37,904 nt of DNA, taken from IMG/VR virus record IMGVR_UViG_3300033150_002214, positions 1 to 37,904 of that record; one strand, given 5' to 3'. The notes below the pieces were generated by a model, which was not told where the DNA came from, did not search any database, and worked only from the letters and a program-made list of their open reading frames with translations. Positions within the stretch are counted from its first letter, which is position 1. Each line of letters starts with the position of its first letter. Below are positions 23,458 through 31,811 of this stretch, piece by piece. The stretch comes from a virus. A program made the translations under genes and the position numbers.

Positions 23458-23882
23458 CACGTAGTCCCCGATCCCACGAGCTTGGTGTGGATGCGCAGCG
23501 CGCTGCGACCCGGGTCCATGTAGCGCCAGGCCGGCTCGTCTCCGCCCGGAGGCATGACCTCGTAGGTCAGTGTGATCTCGCCCTCGCCCCCGGAACATGT
23601 GACATCGATCTGGTCGCCCTCGGCCGGCTCGGTGATGGCCTCGCCCAGGACGAGGTCGGCCGCCGCGATGAGCTCATCGTGGACCTCCATCTCGGTGACC
23701 AGACCCAGGTCATCAGCTCGCTGGTATCTGCTCATTCCGGGGGTGGCGGTGATTTGGACCTCATCGCTTCCGGGGGCGCCGGGGGCGCCGCGGCGGTACG
23801 TGACCGTGCGGCCGCCGGCGGTCTGGAGCCGCGTGAGCAGGCGAGCGGTCGCGTTGTCGAGGCGGGTCGTGGTCATGGCCAT
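23457..23882 (-). CDS. Head-tail connector protein
   Basis: A 141-aa protein: TRLDNATARLLTRLQTAGGR, TVTYRRGAPGAPGSDEVQIT, VHDELIAAADLVLGEAITEP, GEITLTYEVMPPG and PAWRYMDPGRSALRIHTKLV. The order and beta-rich C-terminus resemble head-tail joining (lambda FII-like) proteins. The APGAPGS loop is encoded by a 10-mer copy (23768) plus a GCCGGGGGC unit, an apparent insertion between two beta strands. The start may be M1 or M3; neither has a strong ribosome site. Confidence 0.65.
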   Translation of the reverse strand: MAMTTTRLDNATARLLTRLQTAGGRTVTYRRGAPGAPGSDEVQITATPGMSRYQRADDLGLVTEMEVHDELIAAADLVLGEAITEPAEGDQIDVTCSGGEGEITLTYEVMPPGGDEPAWRYMDPGRSALRIHTKLVGSGTT

Positions 23883-24046
23883 CCGTGGCCGCCCGCGGAA
23901 TGGAGATCCGAAGGCTGTGATTCGCGCTGGAGGCCCCTTTTCCGGGGGCCGGGGAAGTTCCGGGGGTGAAACCCCCCGGCCGGCGCGTCCCTGCGTCCGG
24001 CCGGGGGTGCGACGGGTCCGCTGTTGGGCAGGCCCCTTCCGGGGGC

Positions 24047-24961
24047 TCAGCCCTTGATGTCGAGCAGCAGCTCGACGGTGTTGATCTGGCCGATGACGGC
24101 CGTGCCGGTGGCGCCGTCGTTGACGGCGACCGTGAGCACGACATCGAGGATGTCGCCGGGCACGACGTCGGTCGGCGTGATCGTGAAATCCTTATCCGCG
24201 GCATCGAGACTGTTGATGCTCTGGGCCGCGGTGGCGCAGATGTCGGTGTCCGCGGCGGCCTGTCGGACGCACTCGACATCGAGCGTGGCCGAGGTGTCGG
24301 CGACGGTCGTCTTCATGCCGGCGTTGGCGCGCAGGGTGATCGTCTGCCCGGCCACGTACTCGACGGGCACGGCGAACTGGAAGCGCGTCTTGCGCGAGGT
24401 GGCGCCGGCGGCCTTGAGGTCGCCGGTCTCGATCGTCGGGGCGGCCGTGCCGAACGTGTTGTCGATGAGGCCCAGGTCATCGTTGGCCGGCGTGCCCGGG
24501 ATGACCGTCTGCGGCGCGTCCCAGACGCGGTAGGCGTCGAAGGTGATGGGGTAGGGCTGGAGGTCCTGCTGGACTATCGCTGCACGCGCCAGCGTCACCG
24601 CGGCATCGCGCGAGGCGAGGTAGAGCAGGACGGTGCCCACGCCGACGCCGGCATCCTCGAGGAACCAACCGGCGAAGGGGCCGAGCGTCGAATCATTCGT
24701 GAACGCGCCCGTGCCGGCCTCGCCGCCGACAGGGTCGCCATTGGCATCCCAGTAGGCCGGCTCGAAGGCGGTGACATCGCTGCTGTCCTTCACGGCGGTG
24801 AACACGCCGCGGGTGGCGACCGCGCCGAGGGCCGAGGCGGCGATGTCGAGATTCGCCACGGTGACGAGATTCGACCCGAGCAGCACGACGTCGCCGGCGG
24901 AGACGGCCGTGGCCGGCGTATGGTCGAGCTGGTCGCCGTAATGGTTCATGATGGCCTGCAT
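24047..24961 (-). CDS. Capsid decoration protein (DUF2190-like) with extra C-terminal domain
   Basis: Residues about 5-120 (LDHTPATAVSAGDVVLLGSN, LVTVANLDIAASALGAVATR GVFTAVKD, GPFAGWFLEDAGVGVGTVLL) match the DUF2190/capsid-cement fold of small head decoration proteins, which stabilise the capsid. About 180 further residues follow (PYPITFDAYRVWDAPQTVIP, TRFQFAVPVEYVAGQTITLR, VPGDILDVVLTVAVNDGATG), a second beta-sandwich not present in the minimal family. AAGGA lies eight bases before ATG 24961. The gene directly follows the capsid gene, as expected for a decoration protein. Confidence 0.75.
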   Translation of the reverse strand: MQAIMNHYGDQLDHTPATAVSAGDVVLLGSNLVTVANLDIAASALGAVATRGVFTAVKDSSDVTAFEPAYWDANGDPVGGEAGTGAFTNDSTLGPFAGWFLEDAGVGVGTVLLYLASRDAAVTLARAAIVQQDLQPYPITFDAYRVWDAPQTVIPGTPANDDLGLIDNTFGTAAPTIETGDLKAAGATSRKTRFQFAVPVEYVAGQTITLRANAGMKTTVADTSATLDVECVRQAAADTDICATAAQSINSLDAADKDFTITPTDVVPGDILDVVLTVAVNDGATGTAVIGQINTVELLLDIKG

Positions 24962-25134
24962 GGTGTGTGTCCTTGTCGTTGCCAGGGGTTGTCCCGGGGG
25001 TCATTCCGGGGGCAAAGGCGGAGGCGCCGGTCAGCGCAGCTTCTTCAGGGAAGTGGTGGTTGTGTCTCTGCGTGCCGATGCGCCTCCGCCTGATCGGTGT
25101 CGATTCACTGAGCCCCATTTCCGGGGGGCCGGGG

Positions 25135-27447
25135 TTAGACGCCGTCGTTCTTGACGCCCGCCCGCTGCTCGTGGAGGGCGATGCCGAAGTCCCAGAAGGA
25201 CCGCCACTGCATGCCGAGGACGTTGAAGTTCGCCTGGGCGGATCCGAGCGTCGGGCGGCGCTGCCCGCGCAGATAGCCGACCTGGACGATCGCATGGCCC
25301 GTGCCGGGCTCCGGCAGCAGGTACCAGGCCGTGTCGCTGGCGCCGGTGAGGCCGGAGGCCGTGCCGAGGTACGGCGAGACCACAGGCTTGAACGAGCCCT
25401 TGTGCGGGTTGCCCCGCGGCTTCGGCTTGTTGGCTGTGGTCGTCTCGTTGAGCTCCGTCGACTCGTAGATCGACTTCGCCGTGGCCTCGAGGGCGGGCGG
25501 GGCCAGCACCTTCCGGGGGCTGACCATGATGAACTTGCCGCCCGCGTTCGTCTGCTCGCGGTACGCCTTCACGGCGTTGTTGAGGCCGGCGATGGCCAGG
25601 GCCGAACCGGCGCCTGTGAGCAGGTTGCCGTTGTCGGCGTGGAAGAAGTCGCCGCCGTTGGCGAGGATCAGCGTGAACAGGCCCTGCTCGCGGGCATGCA
25701 TGGCCAGCTCGACGAAGATGTACGGGATCTGGAGGAAGGCCCCGAGGTCGTCGTTGATGATCATCTGCCGGTTGAGCGTGATCATCCCGCCGTGCGTCTT
25801 GAGCTGGTTGGCGTACTCGCTCTCGAGGAGCGCGATGTGCTTGAGTTCGCCGTCGGGCCCGACCTCGCTGAACGTGCCCTTGCCGTCAAGGCGGTAGCGG
25901 GTGAACTGCTTGAAGTTGTTCGTATCGGTCTCGTAGGCGATCTCGCTCACGACGGATTCGAGCATCTCAAAGCGCTCGAGCATCGCCTTGTTGGCGACGT
26001 TGCTGAGGATGCCCGAGAGGGAGATCGTCGAGAAGCCGCCGGCCGCCTGGATCATGTTTCCGTTGAGCAGCGGATCCGTTCGCAGGGCCGCTTCGATCGT
26101 GTCATCGTCGAGGCGGCCGAGCATGCTGTGTCCGCCATTGGCGGCGAGCGAAGCGTGGATGAGCTGGCCGAGCGTGAATCCTCGCAGGTCGCGCCCCATC
26201 GCGGCGTTCACGACCTGCTCGCCGTACTGCTCGCCGACGAACTCCTCGGCGCAGCCGACGCTCAGGCACATCGAGGCCTCGATGACGCGCGCGCTGTCCG
26301 GGCCCCCGGAAGTGGCGCCCACGCTGGCCATCGGCGCCTGGGGCCGGTTGGCCCGCAGGGCGTGCAGCTCCGCCTGGTCGATCGTCCAGCCCTGGGCGAT
26401 CGCGTGGGCCTGGAGATCGACCTCAGCATCGTCGACGGTAATGTGGGGCCGGTTGTGCCGCGCACAGACGGCCTCGATGCCGCTGATGCGCTGGTGTTCG
26501 GCGCGCATTGTGGTGATCATCTCCGACACCGCCGAGCCGTTGTTCCCAGCGCCCCCGGAATTGGGATTCGGCGCGCCGGCGGATCCTTCGATGCCGGTCG
26601 CGCCATTTCCGGCCGCGCCAGTTCCGGGGGCGGGGGCCCCGGGGCTCCCGGAGCCCCCCGGGCCGGGGGCCGCGGGGGTCGCTGCGGGTGCGGGGGAACC
26701 CTCGCCGGTTCCGGCACCTGCGGCACTTCCAGGGGCGGCGGTGGCCTGGATCTCGGCGTCGTAGGCGGCCTGGAAAAACTTTCGCTGCTCATCGCTGAGC
26801 GTGTTGTGATCGAAGCCCTTGGCCTGGAGCCATTGTTCGAACGTCATGATCAGTACTCCATGTGTTCCTTGGCCCGCTGCAATCTTCGCTAAGGTGTCCT
26901 CGGCCGCCCCGATCGCCGTGAAACTCGCCTCGACGATGACCGTCTCGCGCGCGACGATGAGCGGCCCCCGGAAACTGCGTCCGTTGACCACCACATCCTT
27001 GCCGGCCTCGACGAACTCCCGCCGCACGATCTCGGCGCCGATGGACCCCTCCCATTCGAAGCCGTTCTTCGCCGAGGTCATGATGCTGTTGACGTGCTCC
27101 CCGCTGCCGGAGACGACGCCGGCGACGCGGATCCCGCTGCCGTCGATCTCGACCGTGTCCATGTGGCCGACGATCTTCGTGCGATCATGCTCGTAGAAGG
27201 CCTTCACCCGGCGCCGCGCCTTCGCGCCCTTGAGCTCGATGACCACCGGGAAGTAGAACGCGGCCACGCTCAGGGCGCTGCCGTCGTAGGCCTTCATCTC
27301 AAAGCGCGGCAGGCCCCCGCCCCCGGAATCGTCGCCATCCGGCGCAGCGGCGGTGATCGTCACCGGCGCGGTGAACGTGAAGGTTGCCGGCCCCTGATTC
27401 GAGGCGAGCAGCGTCCGTGGCATCGACATGGCGTCGTGCGGGATCAT
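25135..27447 (-). CDS. Prohead protease / major capsid protein fusion
   Basis: The 770-aa product joins a protease (about 20-205, with FYFPVVIELKGAKARRRVKA, TKIVGHMDTVEIDGSGIRVA GVVSGSGEHV and WEGSIGAEIVRREFVEAGKD) to a capsid part (about 315-770, LSGILSNVANKAMLERFEML, NLLTGAGSALAIAGLN, WRSFWDFGIALHEQRAGVKN), through a Pro/Gly/Ala linker (about 235-310) holding several 10-mers. The pattern is that of Mu-like protease/gpT fusions. The protease would cleave itself free and release the shell protein. The linker would lie at or near the cleavage region. The start overlaps the portal stop as ATGA. Confidence 0.85.
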   Translation of the reverse strand: MIPHDAMSMPRTLLASNQGPATFTFTAPVTITAAAPDGDDSGGGGLPRFEMKAYDGSALSVAAFYFPVVIELKGAKARRRVKAFYEHDRTKIVGHMDTVEIDGSGIRVAGVVSGSGEHVNSIMTSAKNGFEWEGSIGAEIVRREFVEAGKDVVVNGRSFRGPLIVARETVIVEASFTAIGAAEDTLAKIAAGQGTHGVLIMTFEQWLQAKGFDHNTLSDEQRKFFQAAYDAEIQATAAPGSAAGAGTGEGSPAPAATPAAPGPGGSGSPGAPAPGTGAAGNGATGIEGSAGAPNPNSGGAGNNGSAVSEMITTMRAEHQRISGIEAVCARHNRPHITVDDAEVDLQAHAIAQGWTIDQAELHALRANRPQAPMASVGATSGGPDSARVIEASMCLSVGCAEEFVGEQYGEQVVNAAMGRDLRGFTLGQLIHASLAANGGHSMLGRLDDDTIEAALRTDPLLNGNMIQAAGGFSTISLSGILSNVANKAMLERFEMLESVVSEIAYETDTNNFKQFTRYRLDGKGTFSEVGPDGELKHIALLESEYANQLKTHGGMITLNRQMIINDDLGAFLQIPYIFVELAMHAREQGLFTLILANGGDFFHADNGNLLTGAGSALAIAGLNNAVKAYREQTNAGGKFIMVSPRKVLAPPALEATAKSIYESTELNETTTANKPKPRGNPHKGSFKPVVSPYLGTASGLTGASDTAWYLLPEPGTGHAIVQVGYLRGQRRPTLGSAQANFNVLGMQWRSFWDFGIALHEQRAGVKNDGV

Positions 27448-29045
27448 GCCGCGGCCTCCAGTTGCTCCAGCGCCGCCTCGAGATCCTCGAGGCGATCGGC
27501 GAGGGACTCCACGTCGGCTGACGCGTTGGCTGAGCCGGCCGGGGAGTCAGTGAATGAGATCCCGTACTCTTTCTCCAAGTCCTGTTTGACTTTCAATTCC
27601 TTCGCGCGCTGACGCAGGTTCCGCTCCCAGTCGACGCCCTCGCGGGCGCCTTCGCGGGCAAGGTTTGTCGTGCAGCTCGCAAGCCGGTTCTTCTGGCCAA
27701 CGGATTCCTTGGCCGGATCGACGTGCTCATCGCCCGGCCAGAACCACTCGTGGTCGATCGACGCATCGGCATCGGGGATTGGCAGGTAGCCGGGAATCAG
27801 CGAGGCCTCGGCGAACCACTGCTCAAGCAGCCACTCGAGCACGTCGAGCTCCAGCTCATCGCGATCGACGCGGAGGGACTTGTAATAGACCTGGTGATCG
27901 AGCCGGCCCGAGGCGTAGTTGTAGCCGGAGCTGTCGCCGGCGGCGACGTTGTACGGCATGTTCAGGCAGCGGGCGATCTCGTTGATGATCTGCCGCTTGA
28001 AGTCGCCATACGTCGTCGTCGGCTGTTCGGCCTTGAAGCCGGAGGCATCATGGTTATCCGGCAGCACCATGAGGGCGCGGCGCACGATCTCGACGAGGTC
28101 GCCGGGCACCAGGCCGACCGCATCATCCTCCTCGTCTGGAGGCAGGTTGTTCGTGATGACGCCGGCGATGTCGGCCGCCGTCTCGGCGGCGGCGATGGTC
28201 GCCAGCGTGTAGCGGCGGAGCTGCGCATAGAGCGGCAGGGCCGGTGTGATTTCCGGCACGCCGCGCGTCTGCGCCGGGCGCTCGCGCCGGAACAGGTGCA
28301 CCACGTGCTCAGCGTGAACGTCGTCCTTGTCCATGGGTGAGTTCGTGAGCAACGTCACCGTCTCGCCCGGATGCTGCTTGAGCACGTGATAGATGAGGGG
28401 GTTACCGAAGTCATCGAAGATGATGCCATCGGTGACCTGCTTCGGATCGAACCCCATCGTCGGCGTGGCCACCTGGTCCGCCTCCACGAGGCGCAGATCG
28501 AGCTTGACCGGCCCCGGAAGACGCGGGTTGGTGATGCGGATGCCGAAAACCTCGCCGTCGCGGGCGCGGCTCATGCGCATCGTCCGCAGCTTCTGGGCCA
28601 GGCGGATGCGCCGCGCCCAGAGCGCGAACTTACGTTCGATCTCGTTGGCGGCCGCGCGGTTCGAGTGGAGAAGCTGCAGCGTCGGCCCGACGCCGACCAC
28701 ATCGTTGGCGAGCGTGAGCAGCATGCCCTTGCAGTAGGTGTTGTTTGCATACTCGTAGCGGGCGCGGAAGCGAAGCACAGCTCGCACGGCCGGATTGTGC
28801 GCGGCGTTGGCGCTGAGGGCATCGGCGGCGGCCCAGTGCGCCGCGTTCTCATCGGTCGTCTGCGCGGCGTCGTAGCTGGCCCGCAGCCGCCGGTGGCCAT
28901 CGGTCATCGCGCCGATCGTGCAGGGATGGTGCGCGCGCTTTCGGGCGGAGGCCTCGACGGCCGCCCCCGGAAGTGTGGCCTCGGCGACGGCGGCCGTGGC
29001 CGCGCCGGTCGCGTTTCCGGGGGGATTTCCGGGGGCCGGGGTCAT
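27444..29045 (-). CDS. Portal protein (lambda family)
   Basis: This 533-aa protein forms the dodecameric head vertex through which DNA enters. After a low-complexity N-terminus (about 1-40, encoded with two 10-mers), it reads RRLRASYDAAQTTDENAAHW, NPAVRAVLRFRARYEYANNT, YCKGMLLTLANDVVGVGP and MRMSRARDGEVFGIRITNPR, a clear lambda-family portal pattern. Later blocks include LPDNHDASGFKAEQPTTTYG and INEIARCLNMPYNVAAGDSS, also typical. The C-terminal helix is Glu/Leu-rich. It overlaps both the gpW-like and the capsid genes as ATGA, in the usual W-portal-protease order. Confidence 0.9.
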   Translation of the reverse strand: MTPAPGNPPGNATGAATAAVAEATLPGAAVEASARKRAHHPCTIGAMTDGHRRLRASYDAAQTTDENAAHWAAADALSANAAHNPAVRAVLRFRARYEYANNTYCKGMLLTLANDVVGVGPTLQLLHSNRAAANEIERKFALWARRIRLAQKLRTMRMSRARDGEVFGIRITNPRLPGPVKLDLRLVEADQVATPTMGFDPKQVTDGIIFDDFGNPLIYHVLKQHPGETVTLLTNSPMDKDDVHAEHVVHLFRRERPAQTRGVPEITPALPLYAQLRRYTLATIAAAETAADIAGVITNNLPPDEEDDAVGLVPGDLVEIVRRALMVLPDNHDASGFKAEQPTTTYGDFKRQIINEIARCLNMPYNVAAGDSSGYNYASGRLDHQVYYKSLRVDRDELELDVLEWLLEQWFAEASLIPGYLPIPDADASIDHEWFWPGDEHVDPAKESVGQKNRLASCTTNLAREGAREGVDWERNLRQRAKELKVKQDLEKEYGISFTDSPAGSANASADVESLADRLEDLEAALEQLEAAA

Positions 29046-29248
29046 GCGGCGCCTCCCGGCGTGATGCGGAAGAATCGGATGGGCAGCCGCCGCCGATGCT
29101 GGCCGGCCTGGATGGCCCGGAGGTACTTGTCGGCCTCGATCTGCTCGCGCAGCGAGTGCGCGTTTACAGTGGTGCCGTCAACCGTGACCGACTTGTCGCC
29201 GGCCGCCGACTGCTCGATCGCCTCGCTGAGGGGTGTCTCCTCGGCCAT
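29042..29248 (-). CDS. gpW-like head completion protein
   Basis: A 68-aa protein with SVTVDGTTVNAHSLREQIEA and DKYLRAIQAG, then a basic end (QHRRRLPIRFFRITPGGAA). The short strand-helix pattern and the place immediately before the portal gene are those of lambda gpW, which joins at the portal to complete the head. It is similar in length to lambda W (68 aa). The ribosome site is weak. An ATGA overlap couples it to the portal gene. Confidence 0.7.
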   Translation of the reverse strand: MAEETPLSEAIEQSAAGDKSVTVDGTTVNAHSLREQIEADKYLRAIQAGQHRRRLPIRFFRITPGGAA

Positions 29249-29395
29249 CTCGCGGCATCCTGGTCAGTTACCCGTCGCGAGATGAGCTCCCGTTGTGCCG
29301 CCGGGACTCTGACCCCGGGGGCCGCTGGAATCAAGCAAAAAACTCCCGGTAATCGCAGATCGTTACGCATGTGTAACGCACCGGCCCCCGCGGAC
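29249..29395. promoter_or_regulatory. Leader of the head-gene operon, with a small palindrome
   Basis: This gap between the terminator and the gpW-like gene should hold the promoter for the head operon. A CGTTAC-gcatgt-GTAACG palindrome lies at 29361-29378, suited to a dimeric repressor. A weak promoter pair can be read on the minus strand (TTGATT, then CAGAGT, near 29335-29305). The assignment is tentative. Confidence 0.35.
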
Positions 29396-29430
29396 TCAAA
29401 AAGCCGGGTGCCCATGATGGGCACACCGGC
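29396..29430 (-). terminator. Rho-independent terminator after the winged-helix gene
   Basis: On the minus strand a long GC stem (GCCGG-t-GTGCCCAT with ATGGGCAC-CCGGC, 29430-29403) with one bulged base is followed by TTTTT (29402-29398). It lies about 40 bp beyond the stop codon of the 117-aa gene and separates the accessory block from the head operon. Confidence 0.85.
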
Positions 29431-29468
29431 TGTGGACGATTGCTATCCGGCCCTCGCCGTCGGGTCGA

Positions 29469-29822
29469 TCAGGCCTCCGCAGGCTCCTCGTGCAGGGCAT
29501 GGAACTCGATCATCGCATCTTCGAAGAGCCCAGGACCGGCCGCGAAGTTGCGGCGCCAGCGCGTCGCCACGCAGCCTCGCTCCTTCAGGAAGGCGAGCGC
29601 CACCGCGATCTGCGTGCTGGGCAGGTCGGTGATGTCGACGAGCTCCTTGAGCGTGAACGTGCGCCCATCATCGTTCAGCTCGTCGATTACGTGCGCGACC
29701 TCCTCGAACGAAGCGCGCCGGCAGCGATGCTGGTAGGGCTCGCCAGGGGCCGGGACCACCGAGCGAACCAGGTGATCATCGGCAACGGTGAACGTCTCGA
29801 TACGATCACTCCTGCGGTTCAT
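29469..29822 (-). CDS. Winged-helix-like small protein, 117 aa
   Basis: The sequence RCRRASFEEVAHVIDELNDD GRTFTLKELVDITDLPSTQI AVALAFLKERGCVATRWRRN shows a winged helix (helix, FTLKELVDIT, recognition helix, AFLKERGCV wing). I recall this family as common small proteins of planctomycete genomes and phages. It is likely a DNA-binding regulator. The ATG has GAGGAGG upstream. It lies downstream of the HARE-HTH gene and upstream of a strong terminator, so both may share a transcript. Phage regulator or host-derived gene; either is possible. Confidence 0.7.
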   Translation of the reverse strand: MNRRSDRIETFTVADDHLVRSVVPAPGEPYQHRCRRASFEEVAHVIDELNDDGRTFTLKELVDITDLPSTQIAVALAFLKERGCVATRWRRNFAAGPGLFEDAMIEFHALHEEPAEA

Positions 29823-29882
29823 CGATTTGCCTCCTCTGTTGATGGAAAGCCCCGCGCCAGCGTCGGCCGGCGCGGGGCGGGA

Positions 29883-30521
29883 TCATTCGGCTTGCGCGGC
29901 GTTGAAGGCGAAGCGGCCGCGATCGATCTTGCGGAAGCGTGCCTGGTTCCCCTTCTTGGCGATCTCCCGGATGATGGCGCTGTAAAGAGTCGCGTGCGGC
30001 GTCTTGCCGGTCGTCGTCCAGAGGCCCATGTCGGTGGCCAGTTCGACGATTCGTTTGCAGGACATCGCGTTCTTCGACTTGGCGAGGATCTGAGCCGCGG
30101 CATCGAGTGCGCTCATGCGCTTCGGCTCGACTTCGGCTGCCGTCTTCTTCGCCGTCTTCTTCGCCGCGACGTTGCGCGATGCGGACTTGGCCATCGCGCG
30201 CTCGCTGGCGGTCATGCCATCCGGGGCCGCCTGGCGCTCATCCCGCGATTGCGCATTCTCCTGGTCGGCGGCCGCGACGGCTTTCATGTCCTCGGCCGTC
30301 GCCTTCTCGCGATGGATGAGCACGCTGCATTCCTTCGATTCCTCGCTGATGGCGATCACGACCTGCCCATGGCCACCTGCGACCTGTTTGGCCTTGCGCC
30401 GCGCATTCCCAGGCGTGGAGTAGGTGTGAACGTGCTCGAGGGCTCCCGGCAGCCGCTTGGCCTCGGCTTCGCTCATCTCCAGCCACGGTTGCTTGCCAGT
30501 CGTCTTCTGCTTCTTCGACAT
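29883..30521 (-). CDS. HARE-HTH domain protein, 212 aa
   Basis: Residues about 135-208 (SALDAAAQILAKSKNAMSCK, RIVELATDMGLWTTTGKTPH, ATLYSAIIREIAKKGNQARF, RKIDRGRFAFN) are a classic HARE-HTH domain, a winged helix found in RNA polymerase delta subunits and several nucleic-acid enzymes, probably DNA-binding. The N-terminus (about 1-70) is a different domain (LPGALEHVHTYSTPGNARRK, HGQVVIAISEESKECSVLIH). A Lys/Ala linker (KKTAKKTAAEVEPK) connects them. The start has AAGGAG upstream. A regulatory or chromatin-like role is inferred. Confidence 0.8.
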   Translation of the reverse strand: MSKKQKTTGKQPWLEMSEAEAKRLPGALEHVHTYSTPGNARRKAKQVAGGHGQVVIAISEESKECSVLIHREKATAEDMKAVAAADQENAQSRDERQAAPDGMTASERAMAKSASRNVAAKKTAKKTAAEVEPKRMSALDAAAQILAKSKNAMSCKRIVELATDMGLWTTTGKTPHATLYSAIIREIAKKGNQARFRKIDRGRFAFNAAQAE

Positions 30522-30582
30522 CGATGTTCTCCTTGGAAAGAGTCAGTTGATGGGGACGGTCACGATCCGCGCCCGGACGTTC

Positions 30583-30834
30583 TCACTCCGCCAGGCGGGT
30601 GATCAGCTTGAGGTAGTCGTGAATCATGCTGTTCGTACCGCGGCCGCCGTCGAGCGTCTCCTGCAGCCATTCGGCCATGGTCCACAGGGCCGCCTCATCG
30701 TCGGCCGCGACCTGATGCAGATCGTGCAGCTCGGGGCTCCGCAGCTCCACGCCGATGAGCCGTTCCGGCAAACGGCTGATCCGGGCGGTATGGTCTGAGT
30801 CCTTGCCCTCGATATCGATCCGGGTGATTCGCAT
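30583..30834 (-). CDS. Hypothetical protein, 83 aa
   Basis: Starts MRITRIDIEGKDSDHTARIS with AAGGAG properly placed upstream of ATG 30834. It continues RLPERLIGVELRSPELHDLH and DDEAALWTMAEWLQETLDGG, ending in a helix. A mixed alpha/beta protein of unknown family. The long upstream extension of the frame is GC-driven and is not believed. It lies upstream of the HARE-HTH gene and may share its transcript. Confidence 0.65.
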   Translation of the reverse strand: MRITRIDIEGKDSDHTARISRLPERLIGVELRSPELHDLHQVAADDEAALWTMAEWLQETLDGGRGTNSMIHDYLKLITRLAE

Positions 30835-31103
30835 AGCATGTCTCCTTCGCGTTTGGATGGGTTTTATTCGGGTATTCACATGGGGACATCTACCTCGACC
30901 GGGGCGGAGATCAAGGCCAGAAGTGCAGCAATTGCAGTAATTTATGCGAATTCCGCACCCTGGCGGTAGCCGGCCGCCCCGGCGGCGGAGGGCCGCCCTG
31001 GGCCCCAAGGGCCGGGGCTGGCCCGGGACGCCCGGGTCGGGCCCCGGATGCCCCGACGGCGCCTGCACGGCCGCCGTGGGGCCAACGGCGGCCAGAGGCC
31101 AAT
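30835..31103. other. Extremely GC-rich spacer with an AT-rich edge
   Basis: No gene seen. At 30928-30952 there is a tandem pair TGCAGCAAT-TGCAGTAAT followed by TTATGCGAAT, an AT-rich patch where a minus-strand promoter or operator could lie. From about 30955 to 31100 the sequence is almost pure G+C with repeated GGCC/CCCGGG palindromes, unlike its neighbours. Confidence 0.4.
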
Positions 31104-31315
31104 TCAGCCGTCGGAAGCCGGCTTGCTGCCGGAGGGCCGCTCCCAGGTGAGCAGCTCGGCGCCGCAGTGCCGGCAGATGCGCTTGCGGAGGATGCCGCGG
31201 CCACGGGGCCGCGTGTACAGCATGTAGAGATGCCGCCGGCCCGCTCGGCCTCGGCGTCGAGCCACGCGACCTGAGCGGCCGAGAGGCGGAAACCGACGAT
31301 GCGGCCATCATCCAT
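31104..31315 (-). pseudogene. Broken zinc-ribbon paralogue
   Basis: On the minus strand one frame gives MDDGRIVGFRLSAAQVAWLD AEAERAGG, and a different frame then gives LYTRPRGRGILRKRICRHCG followed by AELLTWERPSG and a stop at 31104. The second part matches the intact 67-aa protein at 33124 (LYTRPRGKGIVRKRRCRNCG) but lacks its first Cys pair. Either a frameshift joins the two, or the second part is a truncated copy that could start at ATG 31223. A degenerated paralogue is the simplest reading. Confidence 0.5.
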
Positions 31316-31427
31316 GACGGCCGACGGGCGGCTCCGGGCGGCGGGAATCGCCGGGCCGACGCCATAAATGTAGCCACAATAAGGGTTTACGGCTGGCAAG
31401 AAATCTGCGGTTTTCTTTGGAATCCGC

Positions 31428-31455
31428 TTGACATGCTAGCCGATGCGTGTAGTAT
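31428..31455 (+). promoter_or_regulatory. Sigma70-type promoter of the plus-strand cassette
   Basis: TTGACA (31428-31433) is a perfect -35 element; 16 bp further lies TAGTAT (31450-31455) as a 4/6 -10. It stands about 26 bp before the first ATG of the cassette and is the clearest promoter in the window. The short leader holds ACAGGAGACAGAC. Confidence 0.65.
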
Positions 31456-31480
31456 ATGCATAGATACAGGAGACAGACAA

Positions 31481-31738
31481 ATGACCAGCACGAGAGAAAC
31501 GAACGAGGAAATCCAGTCATGGGGCGGGCAATTCGCGACGGCCGAATTGCTGGATGAATCCGGCAACCATTGGCGCGTTCGCTCATCCGATGGGAGTTGC
31601 TGTTACAACGTGCGATTTGTCGGACGCGGCGATTGTGATGACGTCAGCCGGTGGACGTGTGACTGCGCGGCTGGGCAACACGGAACAACCTGTAAGCACA
31701 TCCGACTCGTCGGCGACATTTGTGCTCGGCTCGATTGA
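31481..31738 (+). CDS. SWIM-type zinc-finger small protein, 85 aa
   Basis: The C-terminal half holds WTCDCAAGQHGTTCKHIRLV, which fits the SWIM zinc-finger consensus CxC...CxH, a module that binds DNA or protein. The N-terminal half (SWGGQFATAELLDESGNHWR, VRSSDGSCCYNVRF) is short and beta-like. ATG 31481 follows the shared leader; an upstream in-frame ATG lies between the promoter elements and is rejected. It is the first gene of the lower-GC plus-strand cassette. SWIM domains occur in transposases, SNF2 proteins and phage proteins; a stand-alone domain of this size is an adaptor or regulator candidate. Confidence 0.7.
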   Translation: MTSTRETNEEIQSWGGQFATAELLDESGNHWRVRSSDGSCCYNVRFVGRGDCDDVSRWTCDCAAGQHGTTCKHIRLVGDICARLD

Positions 31739-31811
31739 CCCCCCCCTGGCTTGCCCGCCCGCGAGCGCCCTGCGGGGCGCCAGCGGATCGGCAAACACAG
31801 GAGACAGACCG

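Noticed and set aside
24967-26892. 641-codon open frame on the plus strand opposite the capsid gene
   Set aside because: Antisense to the protease/capsid fusion and decoration gene, with low-complexity Arg/Gly composition and no ribosome site.
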